Source of the DNA: Hypericum androsaemum
Taxonomy: Eukaryota; Streptophyta; Magnoliopsida; Malpighiales; Hypericaceae
Length of the DNA stretch: 64,000 nucleotides
Direction: 5' to 3'
Assembly (NCBI GenBank): GCA_963995505.1
Contig: OZ023186.1
Location: 16,747,570 to 16,811,569 of the forward strand
Shown: one piece after another, positions 47,908-59,098 of the stretch
Layout: each line of letters starts with the position of its first letter
Position numbering within the stretch: position 1 is the first letter of the stretch
Notes under the pieces: model-generated
Told to the model about the DNA's origin: nothing
Database searches by the model: none
The model's input: only the letters and a program-made list of their open reading frames with translations
Made by a program: the position numbers and the translations under genes

Positions 47908-48371
47908 ACAAGCAGTGACAGTATTTTAGTTCAAATAAAAAATTTTGAATTTGAAATTTGAATAATTATAAAATTTAATGTCATCTAAAATTCGGAATTT
48001 AGGTTACAAGCCTTTTTCCTTAACAAATTTATTAATATCAAATTGTTATTTATTTAAGTTACCAATTATTGGCCCAATACAAAATACACAATTCAAATTC
48101 AAGAGAGCAAAAAACACGCCGGACAAAAGTAAAAACCAAGATCGTATATATCTAGGGAAATGCCGAACTCCCAAGACCAACTACACAATAAAATTTTTAT
48201 GTCGTTTTAGATAAATAAAAAATATATAATTACATATATAAAAGAGTATCTTATTCATATATAGTTTTAAAAAAATTAATAAACGATATCTTTTGTGGGT
48301 TTTGAAATGTCACTCGCAGCGAGTGCAAATTTTTGCTAGTTTATAATAATATCAACAACTCCCAACTCCCC

Positions 48372-48386
48372 GGCCCATATTTATAT
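48372..48386 (+). promoter_or_regulatory. Candidate core promoter of the 48.5-kb small-protein gene
   Basis: GGCCCAT, a site-II-like motif, is followed at once by a TATA-like ATTTATAT about 140 bp before the ATG at 48521. A (CT)n tract at 48473-48497 lies in the presumed leader. Confidence 0.4.
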
Positions 48387-48472
48387 CCCCAAACAAACTA
48401 CTACATTTGTTCACACACATACCTTAGAATATATATTTTTCCCATCAGTCAATTATATATCATAAAACCCTT

Positions 48473-48497
48473 TCCCTCTCTCTCTCTCTCTCTCTCC
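48473..48497 (+). repeat. CT microsatellite
   Basis: About twelve CT dinucleotides in a row, 24 bp upstream of the small-protein start codon. Confidence 0.85.
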
Positions 48498-48520
48498 TTG
48501 ATCCATAGGTGGGAAAACAA

Positions 48521-48892
48521 ATGCAATCCATGAGAAATTTCCATGGCTCCTATGGCCTTCCCCTCTCAGTCTCTGGGATCACCCACCACCTACCTCTCTC
48601 CAAAGAGTAGTACTCTCCTAATTAATCTTCTCCATTTGTTTAGTAATTGAGCTAAATTTTACATTTTTTTATTAATTAATTTCTCGGGTGTAGGATAGCG
48701 GATCACGATAGGAGAAGGGAGGCCATAAGGAAGCAAAGGTCACGAGCGAGAATGGGTTTGCATGCGAATCAAGAAATTTATTACCAAATGGGAGGAGATC
48801 ATGCACTTTTAGTAAGTGAGATAGATATTGAAGATCTTGCCTCTCTCTTACAGGATCTATGTTGCCTGCCTTGTACAGCTAAAGCTGCTTAA
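48521..48892 (+). CDS. Unrecognised two-exon small protein (94 aa)
   Basis: Exons 48521-48606 and 48694-48892 join in frame across an 87-bp AT-rich intron with a GT donor and a TAG acceptor. The product begins [19 protein letters not shown]. It has a strongly basic stretch [19 protein letters not shown] (about residues 32-50), then an acidic/hydrophobic C-terminal half with [20 protein letters not shown] and ends CTAKAA. There is no signal peptide. The basic patch followed by an amphipathic acidic helix would suit a small nuclear or DNA/RNA-associated protein, but that is speculation. Support for a real gene: phase-consistent splice, intron more AT-rich than the exons, a TATA-like box and CT-rich leader. 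I do not recognise the family. Confidence 0.5.
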
Positions 48893-48898
48893 TCATTG

Positions 48899-49260
48899 TC
48901 CTAAAATTTAGATGACCTAGCTCATAAATTTAGTTAGTTTAAATATGCTTTGTAACGATAATTACCTTAATTTGTAGGGTTTACATATATACACCTGATA
49001 TTGTCGGACCCTTTTCGATTGCTTTTAAAACCCATTTCTTCTCTCCTCAATTATTTTCTTAAAATTTGATTACCTAGGTCATCAATTTAGTTAGTTACAT
49101 ATGCTTTGTAGTGGTAATTACTTTAATTCGTAGGGTTTACGTATATATACTCGATCGATCCATGGTTAAGCTATGTCGGACCCATGGTTAAGCTTTGTAG
49201 TGGACCTTTTCGATTGCTTTTAAGGAGAACCCATCTTTTTCTCTCCTCAATTAGTCCTTC
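48899..49260. repeat. Direct duplication downstream of the small-protein gene
   Basis: About 48899-49050 and 49054-49250 share, in order, 'aaaattt.gat.acctag.tcat', 'tttagttagtt', 'atatgctttgta', 'gtagggttta', 'tcggaccc' and 'ttttcgattgctttta'. The second copy also has an internal repeat of 'ccatggttaagctttgt'. Non-coding. Confidence 0.7.
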
Positions 49261-50340
49261 CCCGGAATTAAAATCTTGTTGGGGTATGATTTATGATGTT
49301 TATTTTTTTCTGATCGATCCGGTACATGGGTACTTGTCTTTTTCCTTTGGACTTATTATCAGGAATTCAGGATACTGTACTATGTGTGACCTTGGGTTGA
49401 GGATCTATTTTAACTCTTTTGCAATATCGCTAGCTGGCTTCTGGTTTCTGAATCACTGACCAAAAACTTTCAGCTTGGTAAGTCTAGTCCTTTCTTGTCG
49501 CCAAAAATCTGATCAACTAGTGAGAAGGATAATTAGGTTTTTTTTTTGTTTTGAGAAACTATAATTAGGGTTTAGATTCTGATCAATCTCCAGTACTTTT
49601 TTGGTCTTATTTTTTTTTGGTGGTAACTTTTGGTCTTAATTTATGTCTAGTACTTCTCGTTTCTTGGCCAGCTAGACCTTGGAATTTTTTTTGGTGGAAA
49701 GGTAGATGTTGGAAATTAAAGCTTGGCATTTCCGTTTCTACACATATCAAATCTTTTTTGAGAACTACACATATCAAATCTTGGCCTCTTGTTATCTAGC
49801 GATCTCGAGTTTGAGTCAATAGAATGCAAACTTGGCTGGAAAATGTTTACAGTTGTTGTGATATTGTTTATGAGTTTGATCTAGATTAATGATCCAAATG
49901 AGTATTCGGATAACAAGTAGTTCTTTCGTATTTTGTAATGTTAAGAGATGTGATTCCGACCTTTTTTAATCTTTGATGTTAAGATTCGAGTATTATGGAC
50001 TCTATTTAGAAGAGTTGCGACTTTTCCAATGATATTTTTATATTTAAATCTGAAATCTCCGTAAGTGAATCCAAATATTTTACCATTAAGATCAATTTCT
50101 ATATATTTTTTGATTTCTATTAGTTGGTTCGGCCCTTTGGGTCAAAAAGTTGTGGCAAATTTTAATGTAGAATTATCGGCTGGATATGCTATTTTCTTAA
50201 TGTCGGAGTGAGAAGTTTTGTCTTTTAGCTAATTGTTTCAATATATAAAAGCAAGGCTACGAGATTAGTTAACTAGATTGGGACAAATTAATCCAGCAGG
50301 CATGCTAATTAATACATGAGGATGGGTGCGTCGTGGTAGG
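49261..50340. other. Spacer, nothing recognised
   Basis: T-rich DNA without a supported gene or bounded element. Confidence 0.4.
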
Positions 50341-50359
50341 TACCGAAGCTACTCCTTTA

Positions 50360-51300
50360 GGCCATCCACAATGGTGGCCCTACACTTGAGAGTCAATAAT
50401 AAGACAAGGGGGAAAATTTAAAAAAGGCAAATGAAAATGGGTGACTCGCCCGGGCGCGTGTAAGGGTTTGTTGTTCGCCCCTGCATTTGCGGTGAGACTG
50501 GATTGGGTGGAGACTAAATAAAATTTGTACTCATGTGGAAACTACACAGTAAACTAATATTACTATACATGCAAACTAATATTATGACCACATGCAAATT
50601 AATCACTATACATGTAAACTAATATCACTACATATACAAATCAATATCCTTTTAGTCTTCATGAGTGGGGACTAGCCTAGTCCCTACCAAATTCGCCCCC
50701 GGACTGATGGATTAAACGATATTATATTATTAATGATAGACCTACAAGAAAAAGAACACGAAGAAGACGATGGAGAACCTTTTCAATTCTCTACTTAACA
50801 CATTGAAAACCTATTCACTTATATAACTAATAAGGAAGAACTTCGCAATAGAGAAGCTCGTAACGATCTTAAAAATAATTTGATTGAGCATATTTGACAA
50901 AAATTCGGGACTAGTAATTAAATATGTAATTTGCATCTTTTGTATTTGTAATTTATCATTTAACGCATCCATTTGTGTCTTGATTTATTTATTTCTGATT
51001 TTGTATTGTAACTTTTTTAATTTTAATTTGTTACTTTATTATAATTTTTTCCTTATTATTATTACAGGCGCATTATTTTTGTATGTTTATTACAAGTTAT
51101 ATATAAACAACATTGATAGTAGATAATATGTGGATGAGAGAGAAATTAATTATTTATTTGGTGACTTAAGTTGACTAGGTCACCACTATGAGTAGAAAAA
51201 TATTTAATTTAATTTAATTTAATTGTATGTGTATGAGAGAGAAATTAATTATTTATTTTGTAACTCGATCCTTAAAACATAGTCTTAGAGATTTCTTAGG
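50360..51300. repeat. Repeat cluster: MITE-like start, short tandem units, shared 41-kb repeat
   Basis: Begins with GGCCATCCACAATGG, a word typical of Harbinger-type MITE ends. At 50550-50650 'aaactaatat.acta.acatg' units repeat about four times. At 51129-51265 two copies of 'atgagagagaaattaatta' occur, matching the complement of the 41.1-kb repeat. No ends or target duplications could be fixed, so this may be several elements. Confidence 0.4.
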
Positions 51301-51332
51301 GCAAGCTAATCTATAGAAGTTAAAACTTGAAA

Positions 51333-52778
51333 GGAAAAATTACGCTCAGATCTCTATAGTTTGGTTTTCTTCCTTCTCGGGTCCCTGTATTTTTAAAATC
51401 CATATTATTATCCATATAGTTTGGTTTTATATAATTTTACGTCCCCGCTAATTTCAGCAATTTTTTTTCAATTTTATCATTGAGATAACAAAAATATCCT
51501 TCAAAAATAAAAAAATAGCATCTCCCCTCTTCTTCCTGGAAATCAAACCGATTCATCACCAAATCAACTCCACTCCACACCACACTAAACCCACGAACAC
51601 CGATGGGGCTCTGATGGGCCTCTGCTCGAAGTGGTGTGGCCCTCCTGTGACCGTGAACGCCGGCGCCTCCATGCCGGCTGAACTCCGTCGACGGCTGGCC
51701 GGCGGCGCACATCAGGACAGAGACGACGACTGGGCAAAAGCCCTAGTTCCGTCGAGCAGGCTTACCACCTCCATCCGCAGTCGATCGTCCTCCTTCACGA
51801 TGATGTCAGCTCCAAACCCATACGACGCCGTCCCCACCCTACTGCGAGAAGCCCCCGAAGGAGAAGCCCCAGGCGTCGGCCTACGGAAAGAACACTCGCT
51901 TTCAAGCGAGGATACACGTTGGTCAGAATATGATATGGACTTTTGATGAGTTCTGGCTGATTAGTTTTGTCCTTGACCACCCGACTTGTTGGTTTGCTTG
52001 GGTGAGTATGGCAACGAGTTTGCTTCTCTGGCTACTCGTTTAGGCCTTGGACCCGTTTTATTTCCGTTTTTCTTTTTCTTTTTCCTACTCTTTTTCCTCC
52101 TCTTTCTGTATTTTCCTTTCCTTTCCTTATTAATAAAGGTTCGTTTTCGCCAAAAAAAAAAGGTCCCCAAGGACCAGATCTATCGGCGTCGTCATCATCA
52201 CCCTCCCGCTATCCTCGCCGTTGGGCCATCTCCACTCTACGGCTGTACGGGCTCCTCCATGTTCCACCAAAGAAATGAAGAAACAATTTGTTGGGAAGGA
52301 ACAAGTCGTTGTTGATTCGGAGGTTGGGAAGGAAATTCCCAATTTGAAAATGGGGACGGGGAAAATTAATCTAGGGTTCTTACGAAACCAATTAAATTAA
52401 TAGGAACGAGTCGTTATCGATTTTTAGGTTTGGTTGATTACGAAACCAATTAAAACTAAAGAAGAATGGGTTGGTGTAGAAACCAATTAAATTTTTTGAT
52501 TTTCTGAGATAGTGAATTTGGTTCTTCGTCTTGTTCATAGTGTTTATAGAAGGATGAAGATGTCAAGAGGTCGAAGATGATTATTTTTTTTATTTTTTGC
52601 TTAGGGGTATAAATATTATTTTCATGACAAAAAAAATGAAAAAAATAGGTGCTGACATTAGTGAGGGACCTGAGAGAGCATCTAAAACCCAACTACAGGG
52701 ATAATAATATGGATTTTAGAAATGCATAGGCCCGAGAAGGAGGGAGACAAATTACAGGGATCTGAGCGTAATTTTTCC
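51333..52778. mobile_element. Long-TIR MULE family member F, with a possible retroposed tail
   Basis: Ends are GGAAAAATTACGCTCAGATC on the left and, reverse-complemented, the same 20 bases on the right. The 9-bp duplication has one mismatch: aacttgaaa (51324-51332) and aacttaaaa (52779-52787). TIRs are about 190 bp. The interior is GC-rich at 51590-51930. Around 51940-52160 the sequence switches to a T-rich stretch ending in 'ttaataaaggttcgttttcgcc' and an A10 run, which looks like the 3' end of a LINE or processed transcript lodged inside the MULE. No transposase seen. Confidence 0.85.
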
Positions 52779-52787
52779 AACTTAAAA

Positions 52788-53926
52788 CCGTAGAAACAGT
52801 AAGATTCATATCTCAATTTTTATATATTTAACATGGTCCTACGTTGAGCATGTGTAACATGAAGGAGTAGGGTTACTGTGAGCATGTGGGAGAGGTCCAC
52901 CCAAGTTGAAGTTATGGGACATATCTTTTTTTGGTCTACTTCCACTTTTCATATCGATAAATTCAGAGTTCAGAATTATCATGTAATATTTATAACGACA
53001 TTTAACTTGAATTTATTTGAAGAGAGTATAATGAGAACTTTGAGAATATAAAAGACGGTATTAAAAGAATTAATTTCAAAATAAAACCCGATAATATTTT
53101 AGTCTTTATTATCGCATGGATCACCGATGCCCGTGTTTTGACTTTTGTAATTAAAGTTTGGAACTCAGAGTGAACAAAAGATAGTGCGCATGCTCCAAAA
53201 GCGAATAAAGCTGATCAAAGTTTGCATGTTATTCGTTCGAACTTGACCAAGTGTCTTTGGAAGAAAAAAGACCTTCAGAATTTTTAGCATCGTTCGAGGT
53301 TTATTAATTGTCAGTCTATTCTATTCTTCTTTTAAATGGATCCGAGGAGATTTTAGAGGAAACCAAGGTAGAAGGCGAATCTGGTTTCAAAAAAAAAGGT
53401 AGAAGGCTATGACAAATTTTGTTGCGAAGATTTTAGACTAAATTAGCTAGTCAAGCCGGTATTACGTCTTTAGTATTAAATATTAATCACTAGGACGAAA
53501 TTGTTTTCTTGAACTCCATGAACAACTCCCAGATATATGTTTATGTTTTGGAATTTAGGGAGCAGAAAAAAAAATGCATTTTTTTAAAGATTCAACCAGT
53601 ACTCAGATTTCTTTTTTTGGCCACTTATTTTTTTATGAATTTTCTATTTTTCGCCATTTTTTATATTTTAAGTTTAGCTGTGATATATCATGTAAGAGCT
53701 TCTTCATTTTATAACCCATCGCAGTCTTTATTACTCATCGCAGTCTTTTAAAAACGGCAAACACTCTTTGCTCATTTACTCGGTACGTTATTTGATCTAC
53801 GTTGGAACAGTAGTCTCATTAATATTTGTTGGCAAAGTTAATTACCCAATAGGAAAAGTACTACCGCAATTCCATTTCATTCGTAAATTGCCGAGAACAT
53901 TACTGATTATTCCCTTCCTTCTGTCA
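52788..53926. other. AT-rich spacer
   Basis: No gene or bounded element recognised. Confidence 0.4.
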
Positions 53927-53931
53927 CGCCT

Positions 53932-55466
53932 AAATTTTTTTTCTCGCTTAGTCGTGTTGACACTTGAGGTTAATCTCACAGAAAGAGGTTAGAATGCTCT
54001 CAGATTTTCGTAACTCACACTCACACTTTTGGAACACGGAATGCACAAAACGTAGTGCTTTATTACTCAATTTTTTTGGATGTTTATAACTGGTGGGGAT
54101 CGGCCCTATTTATACACAATGTGGGCATGCCCTCTTCTTTACAACTCTTGGCCGAAAGGCCATGTACAAGCCTACACTAGAGGGGCACCTTTAGTGCTTA
54201 CAATCTGACCAACTTGGTCTGCTGGGTGGCCTATTTTGTGGCCCCTGGTTACCTTTTGGTGCCCTTCTTTCCTTTCTCTCGCAGCTCTTCACGCCTAGGC
54301 TGTGAGCCCATCGTAACCCTTTGCTGGTTGGTTTGCAACCCTTTGCTGGTTGGCTGAATTCCTTCGCAACTCTTCATATTTTTAGCCTTTCCCTTCGTGG
54401 CTCTTCGCCGTGCGCCAGGAAGACCTCCTCGCTCACACCTCCTCGCATATCTAGCTGACTGTGGAGGTGCGATTTGTGACATTCTCCCCCGCGACACCCT
54501 CGTCACTGCCTCGAACTCGGCAATCTTCTCACAAAATTACCATAAGTCTTGTTCTCTTTCCTAACTAGCCTCGATGTCCAGTTGTCCTTTTCATCGAATG
54601 AGATACTCCCTGTAGCTCGGGTTGGGCCCCCTCGCTATAATGACTCGTCGTGCCTCGATCTTCTCTATCTCCCTATCGTAATGGGAGTGGATGTTGGTCG
54701 AGGCTTGCTGCGACTCTTGGCGACTTGGATCCTCCTCATCCGCATGGTAAAGCTTGAGCAAACTGACGTGAAACACCGGATGAAACTTCAGATAGCTCGG
54801 TAGGTAAAGTCTGTACTCCACCTTCCCTACTCGCTCAACGATTCGGAAAGGGCCTTCGTAACGCCTTATCAAGGCATTGTTTCACGCCTGAACTTGTTTT
54901 TTGCTTAGTCGTGCCGGTATTTGAGGTTAATCTCGCCCCAAGTTAGCCTTCACTCGCACTCGCACACTCTCTCTCGCGGAAAGAGGTTAGAATGCCCTCA
55001 GATTTCCGTAACTCACACTCACACTTTTGGAACACGGAATGCACAAAATGTAAGTGCTCTATTACTCAATTTTTCTGGATGTTTACAACTGGTGGGGGTC
55101 GGTCCTATTTATACACAACGTGGGCATGCCCCCTTCTTTACAACTCTTTGCCGAAAGGCCATGTACAAGCCTACACTAGAGGGGCACTTTTGGTGCTTAC
55201 AATCTGACCAACTTGGTCTGCTGGGTGGCCTATTTCGTGGCCCCTAGCTGCCCTTTGGTGTCCTTCTTTCCTTTCTCTTGCAGTCCTTCACGCCTAGGCT
55301 TTGAGCCCATCGTAATTCTTCGCTGGTTGGTTCGCAACCCTTCGCTGGTTGGCTAAAATCCTTCGCAACTCTTCATATTTTTAGCCTTCTCCTTTGTGAC
55401 TCTTTACTGTGCGCAAAGAAGGCCTCCTCGCATGTCTAGCTGGCTGCGGAGGTGCGAGGTGTGACA
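53932..55466 (-). mobile_element. Gypsy LTR retrotransposon with collapsed interior
   Basis: LTRs at 53932-54481 and about 54878-55466 start TGTCACGCC (TGTTTCACGCC in the second) and end TGTGACA or GTGACA. Only about 400 bp lies between them. Flanking cttc at 53928-53931 and 55467-55470 is a 4-bp duplicate. On the minus strand a polypurine tract GGGGGAGAA adjoins the 3' LTR. The primer-binding site and everything up to the integrase C-terminus are gone, the deletion ending at the 5' LTR. The second LTR keeps an extra 'cactcgcactcgcacactctctctcgcg' segment missing from the first. Confidence 0.85.
54591..54872 (-). pseudogene. Gypsy polyprotein C-terminal fragment
   Basis: A 93-codon remnant with RRYEGPFRIVERVGKVEYRL, LPSYLKFHPVFHVSLLK and YDREIEKIEARRVI...SYREYLI. 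This is the end of integrase and the start of the chromodomain-like tail typical of plant Ty3/gypsy chromoviruses. The expected continuation (VKWKG...) is cut short. No upstream pol is present. Confidence 0.85.
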
Positions 55467-55470
55467 CTTC

Positions 55471-56460
55471 TATCCTGAACATAGGCTCTTTAAGTGTGAA
55501 TATTTAGATCATTCATTTTCCTAAAATTTAATAAAGAATATGAATTTGGTAAGATCCGTCATAAAATTTTCGTTTGATAAAATTGAATATCAGAATATCG
55601 TAAAACTTCTTTTGGTTTGGAGTATTGGACATATCCGGCAGAGGATACCAACATGCAAGATTCAAAGAAGGAAGGATAGGCTGGATTGGGGCATCCTCAT
55701 GAAGGCGAAGAAAATGGGGGTAGTAAAAACAATATTTATGTGACCTGTGGGATCCATGTACCTGTTTCTTAAATTACTCTTATCACAACCCCTACCCAAG
55801 TACAATGTATACACAACCCAGGACCAGTAATTTATGGGGCTCTACAGCTAGCATCGTCGACCATAAGGTGAATCTAGTAAGCAGACCAGTTTCATATTTT
55901 GTAAATTTGAATTTTTCGCTCTAAAAACTATGATTTTCTTCAAAAGTCCAGAGTTAAAATGTATTATAAACTGCTGAAATAAAAAATATACATCCAAGCC
56001 AGACTTCATCCGCTATAAATTTATTTTTTATAAGTAGATTTTTGTTGTGACATTCCCCACCCTACCCATCCCTTGCCAGTGCTCTTTGGTTGCTATAAAT
56101 TTATCTTTATGTTTAGGCTAGTTTTATCTTAGACGCTATATAAGACCATAGGTGATACGTTGTAAATCAGACATATCACAATACACTCAACATGGTACAA
56201 CTTTCCACTCTATTTTTATTCTATATAATAAAATTTTGTTTTCTGACTACTATTCTATTTATCTCCTTATTCTTATTTCTTGATTTTCTACCCATTCTAT
56301 TTTTTATTCCCAACTCCTCTTCGTGATCATACTTGTCTCAATTACGTTCACGATGTTCTACTAAAATTTATTTGCGACATCTATTTTGTCACGCTTGTTG
56401 GACATTGGAAGATATCTAAGAAAAATGATTTGAGGGGTGCCACTTCACTCGACTCTCTCA
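55471..56460. other. Spacer; possible partner of a diverged direct repeat
   Basis: No gene seen. About 56000-56300 resembles about 57500-57830 in order (aagccagactt.atc.gcta, gat.cattgta..t, cactctattttta-like words), a diverged direct repeat around MULE member G that may be old LTRs. Confidence 0.35.
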
Positions 56461-56469
56461 TATTATTAT

Positions 56470-57418
56470 GAGATAATTACTGAGAGGGCCCCAGGGTATA
56501 GTTAAATAGACTCTGAGAACCTGTAGTTTCTCTACTAATTGCTGAGCCCTTATAGTTTGACTATTATTATACATTCTGGTCCCTATAGCCGGAATCGGTA
56601 ATTTTTTCGGTGAACTCCCCACCTGAAATGTCTAAAATGCCCCTAGACGTTGCTCTCCTGCCATCTCCCAATGACCGCATTCACGAAGGCTCCACGAAGG
56701 CGGTGATCCCCATCTCCCCACCCTCTTGGCCGTCGACCCAAGCTAACACGAAGGACACGATCGAGACCCCCTTGTGCTTCTCCAGCTATGGTATCCACAG
56801 ATCCGGTGGCTCCTCCACCTCTGTGGATGACATGCCATCCTCCTTGGTAACCTTGAAGTGCTCCAGGCACTCGCTCGGGTCCTTGGCCCACGCGCAAAGC
56901 CATTTTTGCCGTCGTCGGGAGCTGCATCGTCGGGGTTGGCAGCTCTCTTCCCGAAGTCGGGAGAGGGGAGAAACAGTGGAGTCGGGTGAGGGGAGAATAA
57001 GGGGCTGCGTCGTCGTACAGGAGAAACGGTGAAGCCATCTCCGCCGTCGTCGGGGGCCGCATCGTCGTAGGGGAGAAATGGTGAATCCATCTTCGCCGTC
57101 GTCGGGGGCCGCATCGTCATGGGGAGAATCGGGGGCTGCATCGTCGGGGGCCGCATCATCGTAGAGGAGAAACGGTGAAACCATCTCCGCCGTCATTAGG
57201 GGCCGCATCATCGTAGGGGATAAATGGTGGGGAGTCGGGGGAGGTCAGGAGATAGACATTTCAGGTAGGGAGTTCGCCGAAAAAATCACCGATTCCGGCT
57301 ACAGGGACCGGAATGTCTAATAATAGCCAAACTACAGGGGCTCATCAATTAGTAGGAAAACTATATGGTCCTCAGAGTCTATTTGATTATATCCTAGGGT
57401 CCTCTAAGTAATTATCTC
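56470..57418. mobile_element. Pack-MULE: long-TIR family member G carrying an ECA-type Ca2+-ATPase fragment
   Basis: A perfect 9-bp duplication, tattattat, lies at 56461-56469 and 57419-57427. TIRs of about 170 bp start GAGATAATTACT(G/T)AGAGG and share TCAGGT.GGGAGTTC-type inner ends (complement on the left). The 610-bp interior is GC-rich. The left half holds coding sequence of an ER-type Ca2+-ATPase in antisense. The right half holds several imperfect repeats of 'gccgtcgtcgggggccgcatcgtc' type. No transposase. Captured host coding DNA between MULE TIRs is the definition of a Pack-MULE. Confidence 0.88.
56643..56896 (-). pseudogene. Captured fragment of an ER-type Ca2+-ATPase (ECA) gene
   Basis: Read on minus from 56896, the sequence encodes CAWAKDPSECLEHF, KVTKEDGMSSTEVE, (stop) [32 protein letters not shown] and, after a frameshift, [12 protein letters not shown]. 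These match in order the N-terminal region of plant P2A (SERCA-like) Ca2+ pumps, which load Ca2+ or Mn2+ into ER and endomembranes. Two pieces are missing: about 24 residues between KGVSI and VSFVLAW, and about 8 between FVEP and VNAVIG, both in transmembrane hairpin DNA. One in-frame TAG is present. It has no ATPase catalytic domain and cannot encode a pump. Confidence 0.8.
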
Positions 57419-57427
57419 TATTATTAT

Positions 57428-58286
57428 TGTGGGCTAGGGGATTAGATGTGAAGTCATAGATACATGCCTTCGATTCTTCCTGATGAACATGTGAGGCAAG
57501 AGCGCAAAAATCACATCGCAGCCAGACTTTATCGCTAAAATTTATTAGGATTTTTATTTTAGTTATCTTTCTGTTAGGATTAGTTTAATTTTTTTCTTTT
57601 CTTAGGATTTATAGTGTTATTTATTTATTTATTTTGATTTGTTTGTTTTTATCAATTTGTTACTTAAACGTTATAAAGACATTAGATGATACATTATAAT
57701 TCTTACATTCCTGAATACACCCCAAGGCTACAACTTGTAAATCTATTTTCCTGTATCTTTTATAATGAATTTGTGTTCTTCAACCAAGTATTTTCTATCT
57801 TTCTCTATTCTATTTCTTTTTTATAAATAAAATAATATTACACATCTATTCTATTGTTCTTTATCTTTATTTCTTGTTTTACTACAAATTTTTTTAATTC
57901 TTATTTTTGGAACAACCATTCTGAACCCTAAATATTCTAGAAAATTATTTTACAACATTAACTTTAATGTCTATAAGCTTACTTACACGAACATTTGGTA
58001 GTAACTTTTGTATGTCTGTATTTTGTACTATTAACTATGATGTCTATAATTCACCAAAAAGAACTATGACGTCTACAAGCTTACTCTAATAAACATATGG
58101 TAGTAACTTTTGCATGGATATATCCTTTCATCTCAGAATAAATTTTACCGTTCCAAAAAAAATCGTACGCATCTAATTGTTATCCTATCGCGATAAAAAG
58201 TATTTGTTATTGCCAAAGGGCATGTGGCCTAAGCGACGTAGACATAATAAAATTTGACGGAAGTTCAAGGTTCAAATCCTGATGTA
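57428..58286. other. AT-rich spacer
   Basis: No gene seen. A tRNA-B-box-like word (aggttcaaatcctgatg, about 58269-58285) sits just before the solo LTR, suggesting a SINE trace only. Confidence 0.35.
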
Positions 58287-58291
58287 TATTC

Positions 58292-58698
58292 TGTTGAAAT
58301 TAAAAGACAATAATGCATAGAAAAGCTCAAAGTGAGAAGGCCCAAAGTTGAGAGAAACCAATCCCACGTTGGAAAATGGCACAAACATTTTCAAGTATGT
58401 AAGGAAGAGCTCCAAGCTAGTATAACATTAAATGTTCTACCTGAAAAGACAACTCGGATATAATGCGAAGATGGTGCGAAGCACCATTCGAACGCACACG
58501 CACGTGTCGCGAGGAGCTGGAGGAGCCTTAAGATTTTTGCCAGAGTATCTTGGAAGTAACAAAGTCGTTGTCTCTTGAGAACGATTGTCGCAGTCCGTAA
58601 GTACTGAATACAGGACAATCTCGTTTTACGAAAAAAGAGTAAAACTCTTACCTCGACTTAGATCCTAATCAAATACATCATCTTCCGCAAACACAACA
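58292..58698. mobile_element. Probable solo LTR (407 bp)
   Basis: Starts TGTTGAAATT and ends ACACAACA. Flanks tattc (58287-58291) and cattc (58699-58703) match at four of five bases. It contains 'aatcccacgttggaaaatgg', a phrase frequent in plant copia and TRIM LTRs. No internal domain is present. Ends 400 bp upstream of the cupin gene. Confidence 0.5.
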
Positions 58699-58914
58699 CA
58701 TTCTTGGTATAATTTACTTGGAAAAAAAGTAATTGTTATTTTAGCGATTACACAATTAATTTTGCATATTCATTGCTACACCGCAAAGACCTCTTCAAAC
58801 CAATCTGTCTCAACTCGAAAACACCGAAACAAGTTGCCAAACGCTCCAAGGGCGAGGAAGATCAAATCAAATCCAACAAGCAAAGAGAGAGACCGTCTTA
58901 AAACTATATCCGGT

Positions 58915-59011
58915 ACGTGTTACCGGATATTTCTCGCCAGTCTGACTTCCACTACGCGACTATTACTCTGTCTAAACCAGACTCCGCCACCCAACCTCCA
59001 AACTCTGCATG
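58915..59011 (+). promoter_or_regulatory. Seed-type promoter motifs of the cupin gene
   Basis: An ABRE-like ACGTGT (58915-58920) and an RY element TGCATG (59006-59011) lie 184 and 93 bp before the ATG. RY plus ABRE pairs are bound by B3 (ABI3/FUS3 type) and bZIP factors in seed storage genes. No clear TATA box was found, so the transcription start is unknown and the RY motif might lie in the leader. Confidence 0.4.
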
Positions 59012-59098
59012 GCCGCCACCTGTCCCCCTACATTCCCCTTCATAAGCCCATCTCCCTCTTCACAAAGAAACCACTCGAAAGTGGGTGATCGTTAAACG

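Noticed and set aside
54921..55247. 108-codon ORF at 54.9-55.2 kb
   Set aside because: It lies wholly inside an LTR, and the same frame is broken in the partner LTR.
58210..58290. tRNA-derived SINE
   Set aside because: Only a B-box-like word is visible; no A box at the right spacing, tail or target duplication.
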